Positions 1-8,162 of a DNA stretch of 64,000 nt are shown here, piece after piece (the stretch's first letter is position 1; every line of letters begins with the position of its first letter). Under the pieces are notes generated by a model, which saw only the letters and a list, made by a program, of their open reading frames with translations, was not told where the DNA came from and ran no database searches. Source of the DNA: Cellulomonas sp. Root485 (lineage in GTDB: Bacteria > Actinomycetota > Actinomycetes > Actinomycetales > Cellulomonadaceae); NCBI RefSeq assembly GCF_001426705.1, contig NZ_LMFC01000001.1, positions 1,579,355 to 1,643,354 of the forward strand, read 5' to 3'. The translations under genes were made by a program, and so were the position numbers.

Positions 1-105
1 AACCCGACCTACAGCGTGCGTCCGCTCGACGACATCAACGCGATCTTCGCCGAGATGCTCCGAGGCGAGATCGACGGGCGCGTCGTCATGGACATGCGTC
101 GCTGA
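1..105 (+). CDS. C-terminal end of a zinc-type (MDR) alcohol dehydrogenase, 5' part outside the window
   Basis: Reading frame 1 is open from the first base and stops with TGA at 103-105, giving 34 residues. The tail has the pattern (L-D-D-I-N-x-I-F, then G-E-I-D-G-R-V-V-M-D) typical of the last helix and strand of medium-chain NAD(P)-dependent alcohol dehydrogenases such as AdhP, where this segment closes the catalytic domain. No catalytic residue is inside the window, so the family call rests on the tail only. A strong hairpin follows at 191-229, so the gene looks like the last of its transcript. Confidence 0.5.
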   Translation, partial: NPTYSVRPLDDINAIFAEMLRGEIDGRVVMDMRR

Positions 106-190
106 GTGGCCACCTCGTCGAGAGCAGCAACCACCGTCGGACGGGCCGGCGTCGACCGCGTCGAGCCCCCGCCCGGCTAACCCCAGAACC

Positions 191-229
191 GCCTCCGGGC
201 AGGGTCGCCTACCGGCCCTGCCCGGAGGC
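191..229 (+). terminator. Hairpin terminator after the alcohol dehydrogenase
   Basis: A perfect 14-bp stem (191-204 with 216-229) encloses an 11-base loop. No T tract follows, which is normal in high-GC actinobacteria. It separates the dehydrogenase from the KAP NTPase gene that starts at 286. Apart from this hairpin nothing is seen between 106 and 285. Confidence 0.75.
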
Positions 230-285
230 ATCAGTCGTCGAGGCCGGGCGGTGGACCTCGCGCCCGGGTCGCGGGACCATCGATC

Positions 286-3200
286 ATGGCCGGCTCAGCC
301 GCCGAGGGGGCACCGAGCGTTCAGTCCGTCATCGCGGAGGCGGGCCGATCGGCCGACGCCCTGGTGACCGACTTCGCGCGGGCGGCCACGGCCGTCCAGC
401 GCCACCGCTACGCGACGAAGGTCAGCGACTCCGATCTCGTCACGCGCTCCACCGCGGTCTGGGTGCTGACGCAGCTGGATCCGCAGGTCGGCGCGGTGCT
501 GCAGTCGGCCGGCCTGGACGCCGAAGGGCTGGGGGCCGAGCTGTCGATCTCCCGTTCGTTCGCCGGGATGCTCGCGGAGGCCCACGACCCCCTCGGTGGC
601 CTCCATCCCGACTTCGCCGACGCGCTCCGGCTCTACCTGGAGGCACTTCCGAAGGGTCCACGGGCGATCGGGCTCCCCGACCTCGCGACGGCGATCGTGC
701 AGTCCGGGCGCAACGACTCGCGCGGACTCCTGCCGCGGCGTCTGACCCAGCTCGGGATGGACTACGACAGCGCGCTCTCGGGGCTGAGGACGCTGATGTC
801 GCCTGAGGTGGCACCCCGCTCGACGATCCCGTCGCCCGGCGACCCGCGGACGGCGAAGACGCCGGCGCCAACGCGCTCGTCGACGCCGCCGCCCCCGCTG
901 TCGGAGACGATGCGCGGTGTCGCCGCCGAGCTCACGTCGTCCAGCCGCGGCAAGGTCACGGCCTTCGACATCGCGGCCGCCATCGCTCGCCGCCATCCCG
1001 AGTACGCCGGCGACCACCTCGGCGGCGCCACGCTTGCTGCTCCGGCGAAGACGCCACGGCGGAGCTGGGCCGAGTGGCTGGACGCGGTGGGCGGCGTCTA
1101 CGACCGCGCGACGCTGAAGGCTTCCCGGCACACGCGTCTGGACGGCCGGTTGTTCCTCACCGGGCTGGGGGTGCTGGATCCGGAGCTGCGGGCCGCTCTG
1201 GACGCGTCGGGCGTCTGGGCGCCGCTCCTGGTCGAGGTGGACGACGCCGTCGCACCCGCGGGCTCGTTGCTGCGCCCCTACCTCGAGGGTGTCCAGTTCA
1301 GCTACGGCTACAGCAGCGACCGCGCGGGCGGCGTGGACCAGCTCGGTGTCCAGGGCGAGGTCAACGCCGTCTGCGAGGTCATCACCGATCCCCACGTGCA
1401 GCCGCCCCTCGCGATCGGCCTGTTCGGCGAGTGGGGTACCGGCAAGAGCTTCTTCATGGACAGGATGCGCGAGCGCGTTGCCGCCTTGACCGCGCAGCCG
1501 CGCGCCGGCGCGAGTCCCGCGGATCAGCTGCAGGTGGTGCAGATCCGGTTCAATGCGTGGCACTACGCGGACACGAGCCTGTGGGCGAGCCTGGCCGTGG
1601 AGATCTTCGAGCGGCTGGCCGACCCCGAGCCGGTCGACGAGAGCGACCGCGCGACCTGGTTGCGGGACCACGGCGACAGCGGGCGGTCGAAGCGCCAGGC
1701 GATCCTGACCCAGCTGCAGACCTTCCGCGACGCCAAAGCCGCACTCGAGAGCGAGCAGGGCGCTCTGAAGGTCAGGCGCGTCGCGGTCGAGCAGAGGCGT
1801 GCCGAGGCAGCACGACAGCGGAGACAGGCTGTGGAGTCGATGCCGGTCACCGACGTCGCCGGTGAGCTGGCGAAGGACGCCGCGGTGCAGGCGGCCCTGC
1901 GTCCGGTCGCTGACGAGCTCGGCTTCGCACCTGCCGCCGACGAGGTCGGCGCCCTGGCCGCCGAGCTGCGGACGACGGCGGGATACCTGCACGGGCTCTG
2001 GCGCGTGGCACACCACAAGGTCTGGGCGGTCACGCTGGCGGCTGTCTTCGTCGTCCTGGTCCTGGCCACCCTGACCCTCGTCGTGCAGGGCGGCAGCGCC
2101 TGGATCGCTTCGGTGATCACCGGGATCGGCTCGGTGTCCGCGGCCCTCCTGGCGGCGGTCAAGGTCGCTCGACCCGCCGCTCAGACGCTCAACCGGACGA
2201 TCGCCGACCTCCAGTCGGCACGCGCGGTCATCGCGGGGCGCGCGGCGGAGCTGAGGTCGCAGCGCAGCAAGGACGAGCTGATGCTCGAGGTCCGGCTGGC
2301 CGAGCTGGACGACGAGATCACCGGCGCGACCCGCCTGATCGCTGAGCTCGACGAGAAGATCGCCACCGCGACGACGGAGGCGGAAGCGCTCGCGGTGGGC
2401 CGCCAGCTGTACGACTTCCTGGCCGACCGTGCCGCCGGCTACCAGAAGCACCAAGGGGTCGTCGGCATGCTCCACCGAGACTTCCGGTTCCTCGATGCGC
2501 AGTTCCGGGCGCTCCAGGCAGCGGCGGAGCCGGTGAGCGGCAACGCGATGACGCGCATCGACCGCGTGATCCTCTACATCGACGACCTCGACAGATGTCC
2601 GCCGGCGAAGGTCCTCGAGGTGCTCGAGGCCGTGCACCTCCTGCTCGCGCTCGAGCTCTTCGTCGTCGTCGTCGGTGTGGACCCGCGCTGGCTCCAGCGC
2701 AGCCTGCGCCACCAGTACCGCGACCTGGTGACGAGCGGGGACCCGACGACGGACGCCTACCTGCGGGTCATGCCCATCGAGTACCTGGAGAAGATCTTCC
2801 AGATCCCGCTCACCCTGCCGGCCATGGAGCCGACCGCGTTCGCGCAGCTCATCGCGAGCATCGCCCCGACGTCCCCCCGGACACCCGACATCCCGGCACC
2901 CCCGACCGAGACGCCGGCGGCCCCGGCAACGCCGTCGAACGTCCCCGCCGTGACGCACCGCGCAAGCACCAGCGAGTCCCCCGGCGGCGACCGGTCACCG
3001 GTCCGCGGCGGGCTCGATGTCCAGGCGGGCTCGTCGGCGTCCGGTGCCGTCGCCGGTCCCCGGATCGACCTGACCCCGGCCGAGATCCAGTTCGCCCAGA
3101 CCCTCGGCCCGCTGGTAGCCAGCCCACGGGCGGCGAAGCGCCTCATGAACACCTACCGGCTCATCCGCGCGACGCGACACGTCGGCTCGCACTCGCGCTT

Positions 3201-3597
3201 CCTCGGCGGAGGTCTCGAGAGGGGTCCCGGCCACTCCCCCAGCGGCCAGCCCGGCGAGTACCAAGCAGTTCTGACCCTCCTCGCCATCGCCGCCGGCTAC
3301 CCGACGATGGCTGACCGGATCATCGTCGCCCTGCAGCTGGACGCCGACAGCCGCAAGATCACCACGTGGCCCGACTTCGTGCGCCAGCTCGATCCCGCGA
3401 ACCAGGGCACGCTGGTGCCGAGCGACCTGGTGGGAGGTACCGACGGAAACTCGGACGTCGTTGCCCGCGACGACCTGGCCACCTGGACCAACCTCCATGC
3501 CGCTCTCGCCGCCGCCTTGGCGTCGAACCAGCTCAGCGACCTCACGCCGTACCAGTACTGGTGCGGGATCGCCGCGCGGTTCAGCTTCACCCTGTGA
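286..3597 (+). CDS. KAP-family P-loop NTPase with two membrane segments, 1103 aa
   Basis: KAP NTPases are STAND-type ATPases, usually membrane-bound; several bacterial members occur in accessory or defence loci. Seen here: a Walker A motif near residues 378-388 (G-x-W-G-T-G-K-S), the KAP signature N-A-W-H-Y near 423-427, a coiled-coil-like charged stretch, two hydrophobic segments near 579-600 and 606-630, and Walker B with the D-D-L-D-R-C motif at 766-771. A Pro/Ser/Thr-rich insert lies near 865-920 and a sensor-like helix (S-P-R-A-A-K-R-L-M-N-T-Y) near 946. The first 350 residues contain two or three helical stretches resembling Clp-N repeats, which is inference. The ATG at 286 has no good ribosome binding site; no better in-frame start is seen. 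It stands alone between a terminator and a broken MarR gene, which suggests a recently inserted single-gene unit. Its actual function is unknown. Confidence 0.85.
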   Translation: MAGSAAEGAPSVQSVIAEAGRSADALVTDFARAATAVQRHRYATKVSDSDLVTRSTAVWVLTQLDPQVGAVLQSAGLDAEGLGAELSISRSFAGMLAEAHDPLGGLHPDFADALRLYLEALPKGPRAIGLPDLATAIVQSGRNDSRGLLPRRLTQLGMDYDSALSGLRTLMSPEVAPRSTIPSPGDPRTAKTPAPTRSSTPPPPLSETMRGVAAELTSSSRGKVTAFDIAAAIARRHPEYAGDHLGGATLAAPAKTPRRSWAEWLDAVGGVYDRATLKASRHTRLDGRLFLTGLGVLDPELRAALDASGVWAPLLVEVDDAVAPAGSLLRPYLEGVQFSYGYSSDRAGGVDQLGVQGEVNAVCEVITDPHVQPPLAIGLFGEWGTGKSFFMDRMRERVAALTAQPRAGASPADQLQVVQIRFNAWHYADTSLWASLAVEIFERLADPEPVDESDRATWLRDHGDSGRSKRQAILTQLQTFRDAKAALESEQGALKVRRVAVEQRRAEAARQRRQAVESMPVTDVAGELAKDAAVQAALRPVADELGFAPAADEVGALAAELRTTAGYLHGLWRVAHHKVWAVTLAAVFVVLVLATLTLVVQGGSAWIASVITGIGSVSAALLAAVKVARPAAQTLNRTIADLQSARAVIAGRAAELRSQRSKDELMLEVRLAELDDEITGATRLIAELDEKIATATTEAEALAVGRQLYDFLADRAAGYQKHQGVVGMLHRDFRFLDAQFRALQAAAEPVSGNAMTRIDRVILYIDDLDRCPPAKVLEVLEAVHLLLALELFVVVVGVDPRWLQRSLRHQYRDLVTSGDPTTDAYLRVMPIEYLEKIFQIPLTLPAMEPTAFAQLIASIAPTSPRTPDIPAPPTETPAAPATPSNVPAVTHRASTSESPGGDRSPVRGGLDVQAGSSASGAVAGPRIDLTPAEIQFAQTLGPLVASPRAAKRLMNTYRLIRATRHVGSHSRFLGGGLERGPGHSPSGQPGEYQAVLTLLAIAAGYPTMADRIIVALQLDADSRKITTWPDFVRQLDPANQGTLVPSDLVGGTDGNSDVVARDDLATWTNLHAALAAALASNQLSDLTPYQYWCGIAARFSFTL

Positions 3598-3603
3598 TGC
3601 TGA

Positions 3604-3837
3604 CTGGCTGCGCGTCGTGCGACGGCACGCGGGGCCGCCCGGGTGCAGGAGCTGCGCACCGAGCTCGGGATCACCGTCGGCGCGGCGAGCAAGCTCGTCG
3701 ACCGGCTCGAGAGCGACGGGCTCGTCGTGCGCACCGCGCACCCGCACGACCGGCGCTCGTCGCTGGTCACGCTCACTGCACCCGGCTCGGCCCTGGCGCG
3801 GTATGTCCGGGATGCCCGGGTCGTCATCCGGTCTTAG
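3604..3837 (+). pseudogene. 3' fragment of a MarR-family regulator
   Basis: The frame opened by the TGA at 3601 encodes the recognition helix and wing of a MarR winged-helix protein: a helix ending G-A-A-S-K-L-V-D-R-L-E, then G-L-V-V-R, the wing motif H-D-R-R-S-S, and L-T-x-x-G. The dimerisation helices and the first half of the DNA-binding domain are missing, and the only in-frame start is a GTG at 3643 that would give 64 residues. A full MarR protein has about 140-160 residues. The fragment begins four bases after the KAP stop codon, so the KAP gene and this remnant probably meet at a recombination junction. A short translated protein cannot be excluded but would lack the dimer interface. 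Confidence 0.7.
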
Positions 3838-3886
3838 CCTGCGCTGAGACGGTCAGCCTGGCCGTCTCGTTCCTCAGGGAGGCATT

Positions 3887-4768
3887 GTGCGCAAGACCCT
3901 CCTGGCGCTCACCGCGCTGCTCGGCCTGCTCATCGCCTCGGCGTCACCCGCCGCCGCGATCACAGGCAACTACGTCAAGGACTTCGAGCACCCGTACGTC
4001 GGCCTGCTCACCACCTTCGACGCCCAGGGTGAGTTCGCCGGCCGGTGCTCCGGCTCGCTGCTCACCCCGACCGTGTTCCTCACCGCCGGCCACTGCACCG
4101 AGGACGTCGCGACCGCGGTCGTGTACTTCCAGCAGGACGCCGGCGTGAACTACGACCCGGAGACCGAGCTCGACCCCATCACCGGCTACCCCGAGTTCTG
4201 CGCCGGCGACACCCTCGGCGTCGTGTGCGCGACGTCCGACGAGACCTACAACTGGGGCTTCGACGACTTCGCGGGGTTCCCCGACACCAAGGACATCGGG
4301 ATCGTGATCCTCGACCAGCCGATCACGCTGGACGAGTACGGCTCGCTGGCCGCGGTCGGTTCCCTCGACAGCCTTGCGACGGCGCAAGGCACCAAGAACG
4401 TGACCTTCACGGCGAGCGGGTACGGCCTGTCCTACAGCAGCCCGGTCGGGGTCGAGTCCTTCCGGGAGCGGCTGATGGCGTCCGCTCGCCTGACCAACCT
4501 GACCAGCAACAACACCGGCGGGTTCAACATCCAGACCACCGGCAACGGCAAGGGGAAGGGCGGCACGTGCTCCGGTGACTCCGGCGGCCCGGTGTTCTAC
4601 GGCGGCTACACGTCGAACACCATCGTGGCCGTGACGTCCTTCGGTCTGAACTCGTACTGCCGCGGTACCGACTTCGGCTACCGCGTCGACACCCAGGCGG
4701 CGCAGGACTGGATCCGGTCCGTCATCGGCGACGAGGAGTTCGCGCAGATCGACATCGTCACGATCTGA
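3887..4768 (+). CDS. Secreted trypsin-like serine protease (family S1), 293 aa
   Basis: The protein starts with a typical Sec signal peptide (M-R-K-T, then a Leu/Ala-rich core, cleavage near A-A-A-I around residue 25). The catalytic triad is visible: His69 in T-A-G-H-C, Asp136 in K-D-I-G-I-V-I-L and Ser232 in G-D-S-G-G-P. The length fits a single-domain chymotrypsin-fold enzyme without a long propeptide, so it is probably secreted in active or nearly active form. The GTG start at 3887 is supported by the AGGGAGG site at 3876-3882. Cysteines at C-S-G / A-G-H-C and near the active serine fit the usual disulfides. The substrate is unknown; an extracellular digestive or defensive role is likely. 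Confidence 0.92.
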   Translation: MRKTLLALTALLGLLIASASPAAAITGNYVKDFEHPYVGLLTTFDAQGEFAGRCSGSLLTPTVFLTAGHCTEDVATAVVYFQQDAGVNYDPETELDPITGYPEFCAGDTLGVVCATSDETYNWGFDDFAGFPDTKDIGIVILDQPITLDEYGSLAAVGSLDSLATAQGTKNVTFTASGYGLSYSSPVGVESFRERLMASARLTNLTSNNTGGFNIQTTGNGKGKGGTCSGDSGGPVFYGGYTSNTIVAVTSFGLNSYCRGTDFGYRVDTQAAQDWIRSVIGDEEFAQIDIVTI

Positions 4769-4772
4769 CACC

Positions 4773-4804
4773 TGTCGCGGCCCCTCCCTGGAGGGGCCGC
4801 GACA
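4773..4804. terminator. Bidirectional hairpin terminator between convergent genes
   Basis: A perfect 15-bp inverted repeat (4773-4787 with 4790-4804) lies four bases after the protease stop and 18 bases before the stop of the convergent acetyltransferase, so it can end transcription from both sides. Confidence 0.8.
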
Positions 4805-4821
4805 CCTCCCGGGTCGGCCCG

Positions 4822-5430
4822 CTACGGGTGCCGGGCGGGCACCTCGGTGGTCATCACGCAGTTGCCCTGGCCCTTGGGCCGCTGGTACGCGAACCCGAGC
4901 TGCTCGTACATGGTCCGCGTCGCGTTGTACAGGAACGACGCAGAGGTCTTCTTGCCGGGCGGCAGGTCGTGCGGGTACGACTCGACCAGGCCACCACCCG
5001 CGTCGGCGATCAGCGCGAGCGCGCCGCGGACAGCGACCGACGCCATCCCCTTGCGGCGGTAACGACGGTCCACGAACAGGCAGGTGATCCGGAAGTCCGG
5101 CCTGCGCACGACCCCGCTCTCCCACTCCTTGCGGTGGTGGATGTTCGGCAGCTCGTCGACCGGCCCGAACTCCGCCCACGCGACCGCGTCGTCGCCGTCG
5201 AGCACGAGCGCCGCGTGGGCGCGGCCGGCCAGCACGCGCTGCCGCTTGAACTCGCGGTTGCCGATCTCCCGGCGCTCGTCGACGGGGTCGGGGTAGAGGT
5301 GGAAGTAGGTGCACCAGCACCCGCCCCAGACACCGTTGTGCCGCTCCGCCAGATCCGCGAACGCGTCCCAGGTCTGCGCGCTGAGCGGTTCGATCCGGTA
5401 GCCGTCGACCATGAGGCCCGCATCGCCCAT
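4822..5430 (-). CDS. GNAT-family N-acetyltransferase, 202 aa
   Basis: The protein has the GNAT acetyl-CoA fold: an N-terminal W-G-G-C-W-C-T-Y segment, then the strand I-T-C-L-F-V-D followed by the R-R-x-x-G-M-A loop that binds the pyrophosphate of acetyl-CoA, and a late motif M-Y-E-Q-L-G-F. The W-x-G-C-W-C-x-Y-x-H start is seen in a widespread subgroup of uncharacterised GNATs. The start chosen is the ATG at 5430; a second ATG at 5412 (M-V-D-G-Y) is as likely and gives 196 residues. No strong ribosome binding site decides between them. The substrate is not known. It stands alone, convergent with the protease gene. Confidence 0.82.
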   Translation of the reverse strand: MGDAGLMVDGYRIEPLSAQTWDAFADLAERHNGVWGGCWCTYFHLYPDPVDERREIGNREFKRQRVLAGRAHAALVLDGDDAVAWAEFGPVDELPNIHHRKEWESGVVRRPDFRITCLFVDRRYRRKGMASVAVRGALALIADAGGGLVESYPHDLPPGKKTSASFLYNATRTMYEQLGFAYQRPKGQGNCVMTTEVPARHP

Positions 5431-5584
5431 TCTCGCGACTGTAGTGGCGGGGCCGCGCCGGTGCAGCCGTCCGCGGACGGCAGCTCCTGCGGATCCTCGC
5501 CACGGTCGCGTCGTGGCGGGGCTCGTGGCACGATCCTGCAATCGCGCCAAGCAGGGGCCGGTCGCCGGAGAACAAGGAATCCTC

Positions 5585-7525
5585 ATGCGCCGTGCCGTCC
5601 TCGTCCTGCTCTGCCTGCTGCTCGGCGTCGGGCTGTTCCCGGCCCCCGCCTCCGCCGCACCGACCGTTCCCGCGCCGACCGGGCTCTCGGTCGTCGCCAC
5701 CAGCAGCGGCACCGTCCGGTTGTCCTGGGCCCCCGTCAAGGACGCGGTCCGGTACGACGTCTACTGGGGGAACGACCCGGCCTACCTCGACGTCATCGCG
5801 ACGACGACGTCGACCGCGTGGACCAACGAGGGAGCCAGCTCGGTCCTCCCGACGGAGACGCTCTACTTCGGCGTCCGGGCCATCACCCGCAGGAGCGCCT
5901 CCGAGCTCAGCCCGCTCGTGTCGGTCGTCATGCCACCGGCCGTCCCGAGCGCGGTGACCGCCGAGGTCGTGCAGCCCAACCAGGTGCGCCTCACCTGGGG
6001 CTTTCTCCCGGAGGGCACCACGGTCCTGGTCAGCGAGCTGGTCGACGGCGGCGCCGAGCAGCCGTCGCAGGTCCTCAGCACCGACGATCGCGGCGCGTTG
6101 GTCGCCACCGTCGCCGACTCGTCGTACGTCTTCCGCGTCCGCGCGGTGCGCGACGGCGTCGAGTCGCTCGGCTACGGCGAGGTCGCGGTGTCGACCCCAT
6201 CGCGCTGGGAGTCGCAGGTCGCGTACGACGGGAAGGTGTCCGTCCTCGACTCCGGCGCCCAGACGCTCGAGTTCGGCGTCTACCCGGGGTACTCGTCGGG
6301 AGGCGGCCAGCCGCTGGGCGACGTGCAGCTCGTCCTCGACGGGCAGGACGTCGGTACGCAGAGCATCGACCCCACGCTCAGCCGCGCCCGGTTCGACGTC
6401 CAGCTGGCGCCGGGGGCACACGACTTCACCGTGCGCTACCTCGGCGACGACGGCTACCTTCCCTCCGAGTCGGCCGGCACGCTCTACGTGTCCGACCCGG
6501 CGCCCGACTACCGCGTGGAGACCCTGACGACGGCATCGGTCATCGACGCGGCGATCGGCGACGTGACGTGCGACCTCCGGGCCGACCTGGTGACGGTGGC
6601 CGACGTGACCACCGGAGACGGTTCCACCGGCCGCACCACCCGCGTCAGCACGCAACCCACCCGTGCCGACGGGTCGCTCGGTGACGTCCTCGGCGTGAAC
6701 GTCACCACGACGTCCAGCCCGACCGACGTCGCCGTGGGCGACCTCACCGGCGACGGCTGCGCCGATGTCGTCGTCGCGGCGGGCGACGTCGTCGTCCTCA
6801 CCGGCTCGGCGTCCGGCCCGCGGACCCCCACCAAGCTCAAGGGTCTGGCGTCCGCCGGCGCGGTGAGCATCGCGGACCTCACGGGTGACAACGTGGCCGA
6901 CCTGCTCGTGTCCACCATCGACGGCCAGGCACTCCTGCCCGGCACCGGCCGGGGCACGTTCGGCAAGGCCCGGACCCTGCTCGGCGGGCGGTTCGGCGGC
7001 ACCGTCGCCGTGGCCGACCTCGACGGCAACGCGCTCGCCGACCTGGTCGAGCTGCGAGACGGCGTCCTGACCGCCTACCGCCAGACGGCGACGGGGACGT
7101 TCACCGTGGCGTGGACGCGGCCCACGAGCGGCGGGAGCGACCTCGCGGTGGCCGACGTCGACGGCGACGGCCGGAGTGACGTGCTCGTCTCCGGAGACGT
7201 CACGCAGCTGTTCTCCGGCGCCGACGGTTCGGTCACGCAACCGCCGCTGGAGTACGGCTACAGCACCTACGTCGAGCTCGGCGACCTCGACTCCGACGGC
7301 GACGCCGACCTGGTCAAGGTGGAGGGCTACGGCGGACGCCCGCAGGCAGCCATCACCACCGCCGGCCTGCCCGCCGCCTGGCAGGACCTCACGACCGACC
7401 CCTTCACCTACTCGTACGGAACGCGCGGGGTGGTCGTCGGCGACCTCGGCAGCGACGGCACCACCGAGATCGTCGCGCTCGACTACGACACGACCAGCGT
7501 GCTCCACGTCCTTCCGGCACCGTGA
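5585..7525 (+). CDS. Secreted FN3 / Ig-like / FG-GAP repeat protein, 646 aa
   Basis: The Sec signal peptide runs to the A-S-A-A site near residue 23. Then come two fibronectin type III-like domains (about 31-115 and 120-205, with the S-W / T-W and Y-x-x-Y-W patterns), an Ig-like bacterial domain (about 215-300, ending Y-L-G-D-D-G-Y-L-P-S), and seven consecutive FG-GAP/VCBS-type repeats from about 310 to the end, each with a G-D or A-D turn and a calcium-binding D-x-x-G-D-G-x-x-D loop. Seven such repeats fit one seven-bladed beta-propeller. The ATG at 5585 has AAGGA at 5574-5578. No LPXTG anchor or membrane tail is seen, so the protein is probably released. A role in binding carbohydrate or other surfaces is inference. 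Confidence 0.85.
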   Translation: MRRAVLVLLCLLLGVGLFPAPASAAPTVPAPTGLSVVATSSGTVRLSWAPVKDAVRYDVYWGNDPAYLDVIATTTSTAWTNEGASSVLPTETLYFGVRAITRRSASELSPLVSVVMPPAVPSAVTAEVVQPNQVRLTWGFLPEGTTVLVSELVDGGAEQPSQVLSTDDRGALVATVADSSYVFRVRAVRDGVESLGYGEVAVSTPSRWESQVAYDGKVSVLDSGAQTLEFGVYPGYSSGGGQPLGDVQLVLDGQDVGTQSIDPTLSRARFDVQLAPGAHDFTVRYLGDDGYLPSESAGTLYVSDPAPDYRVETLTTASVIDAAIGDVTCDLRADLVTVADVTTGDGSTGRTTRVSTQPTRADGSLGDVLGVNVTTTSSPTDVAVGDLTGDGCADVVVAAGDVVVLTGSASGPRTPTKLKGLASAGAVSIADLTGDNVADLLVSTIDGQALLPGTGRGTFGKARTLLGGRFGGTVAVADLDGNALADLVELRDGVLTAYRQTATGTFTVAWTRPTSGGSDLAVADVDGDGRSDVLVSGDVTQLFSGADGSVTQPPLEYGYSTYVELGDLDSDGDADLVKVEGYGGRPQAAITTAGLPAAWQDLTTDPFTYSYGTRGVVVGDLGSDGTTEIVALDYDTTSVLHVLPAP

Positions 7526-7618
7526 GCTGATTCCGAAGCGGTCTGCATCCGAACGCCTCCCCCACGCCGAAGACCTGGGCACGGGTGGTCAACCACCCAC
7601 CAACAGAAGGGATGTCCG

Positions 7619-7834
7619 ATGAAGCGCATTCTTGCCGTGGGGACCATCGCCGCTCTCGCCCTGCTCGGCTCGGCAGCCAGCGCCTCCGCCGCGCCCGCCG
7701 ACGCCGCCTGCTTCGGCCAGGTGCACAAGACCGTCAACGCCGGGGGCGTGGCCGGGTTCACCAACGTCGGTGAGCTCGTCCAGGCCGTCGGTGGCGGCAG
7801 CATGAAGAACGCCACCGCCAAGACGTTCTGCTAG
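7619..7834 (+). CDS. Small secreted protein, 71 aa, unknown function
   Basis: A 28-residue signal peptide (M-K-R-I-L, hydrophobic core, A-S-A-A-P cleavage site) leaves a mature peptide of about 43 residues with two cysteines, one near its start and one as the last residue, which could form a disulfide. The mature part is Gly/Val/Asn-rich (V-N-A-G-G-V-A-G-F, then V-G-G-G-S-M-K-N-A). The ATG at 7619 follows AGAAGGGA. It sits 93 bases after the FG-GAP protein gene and before a strong terminator, so the two may share a transcript. I do not recognise the family. Confidence 0.75.
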   Translation: MKRILAVGTIAALALLGSAASASAAPADAACFGQVHKTVNAGGVAGFTNVGELVQAVGGGSMKNATAKTFC

Positions 7835-7860
7835 TCAGCTCGCCCTTCCTGAGCAACACA

Positions 7861-7895
7861 GGCGGCGGCTCGGATCTCGCATCCGAGCCGCCGCC
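7861..7895 (+). terminator. Hairpin terminator after the small secreted protein gene
   Basis: A perfect 15-bp stem (7861-7875 with 7881-7895) closes a 5-base loop (CTCGC). It ends the 5585-7834 unit. Confidence 0.82.
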
Positions 7896-8162
7896 GGCGT
7901 CAGACGCCAGGGTCTGGTTGGTCGGTTCTCGCGGGCTCGCCCGGAGGCACGTGCGAGAACGGCACGGAGAGGATGTACGGGATCGTGCCGGTGTTGATGA
8001 CGTGATCCACCTCGCGACCGCGCCGCGTCAGTGACGCGCTCGGTACGTGGTCGGGGCGGTGCGGCTCATGCGGTCGAGACGCGTTGACCGCGGACGAGCG
8101 CCGGGTCTAGCGTCCGCCGGAGCAGGGCAAGTCGAAGCACACCGTCCAACGCAGGAGGCGTG
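7896..8162. other. Intergenic stretch with a possible gene remnant on the minus strand
   Basis: Between the terminator and the next gene no complete gene is seen. On the minus strand one frame is open from a TAG at 8107-8109 down to a TGA at 7900-7902. Its translation reads like protein (V-D-H-V-I-N-T-G-T-I-P-Y-I-L-S-V-P-F then S-H-V-P-P-G), but it has no ATG and only a GTG for a 36-residue product. It may be the tail of a decayed gene; I cannot name it. The promoter of the 8163 gene must lie here too, but no clear -35/-10 pair was recognised. Confidence 0.3.

Noticed and set aside
295..2958. Long open frame on the minus strand opposite the KAP gene
   Set aside because: Composition is Arg/His/Asp-rich nonsense produced by the codon bias of the plus-strand gene; no motif or ribosome site.
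3944..7582. Minus-strand open frame of over 1200 codons across the protease, GNAT and FG-GAP genes
   Set aside because: It crosses three well-supported genes with signal peptides and terminators; it exists because stop codons are rare in high-GC DNA.
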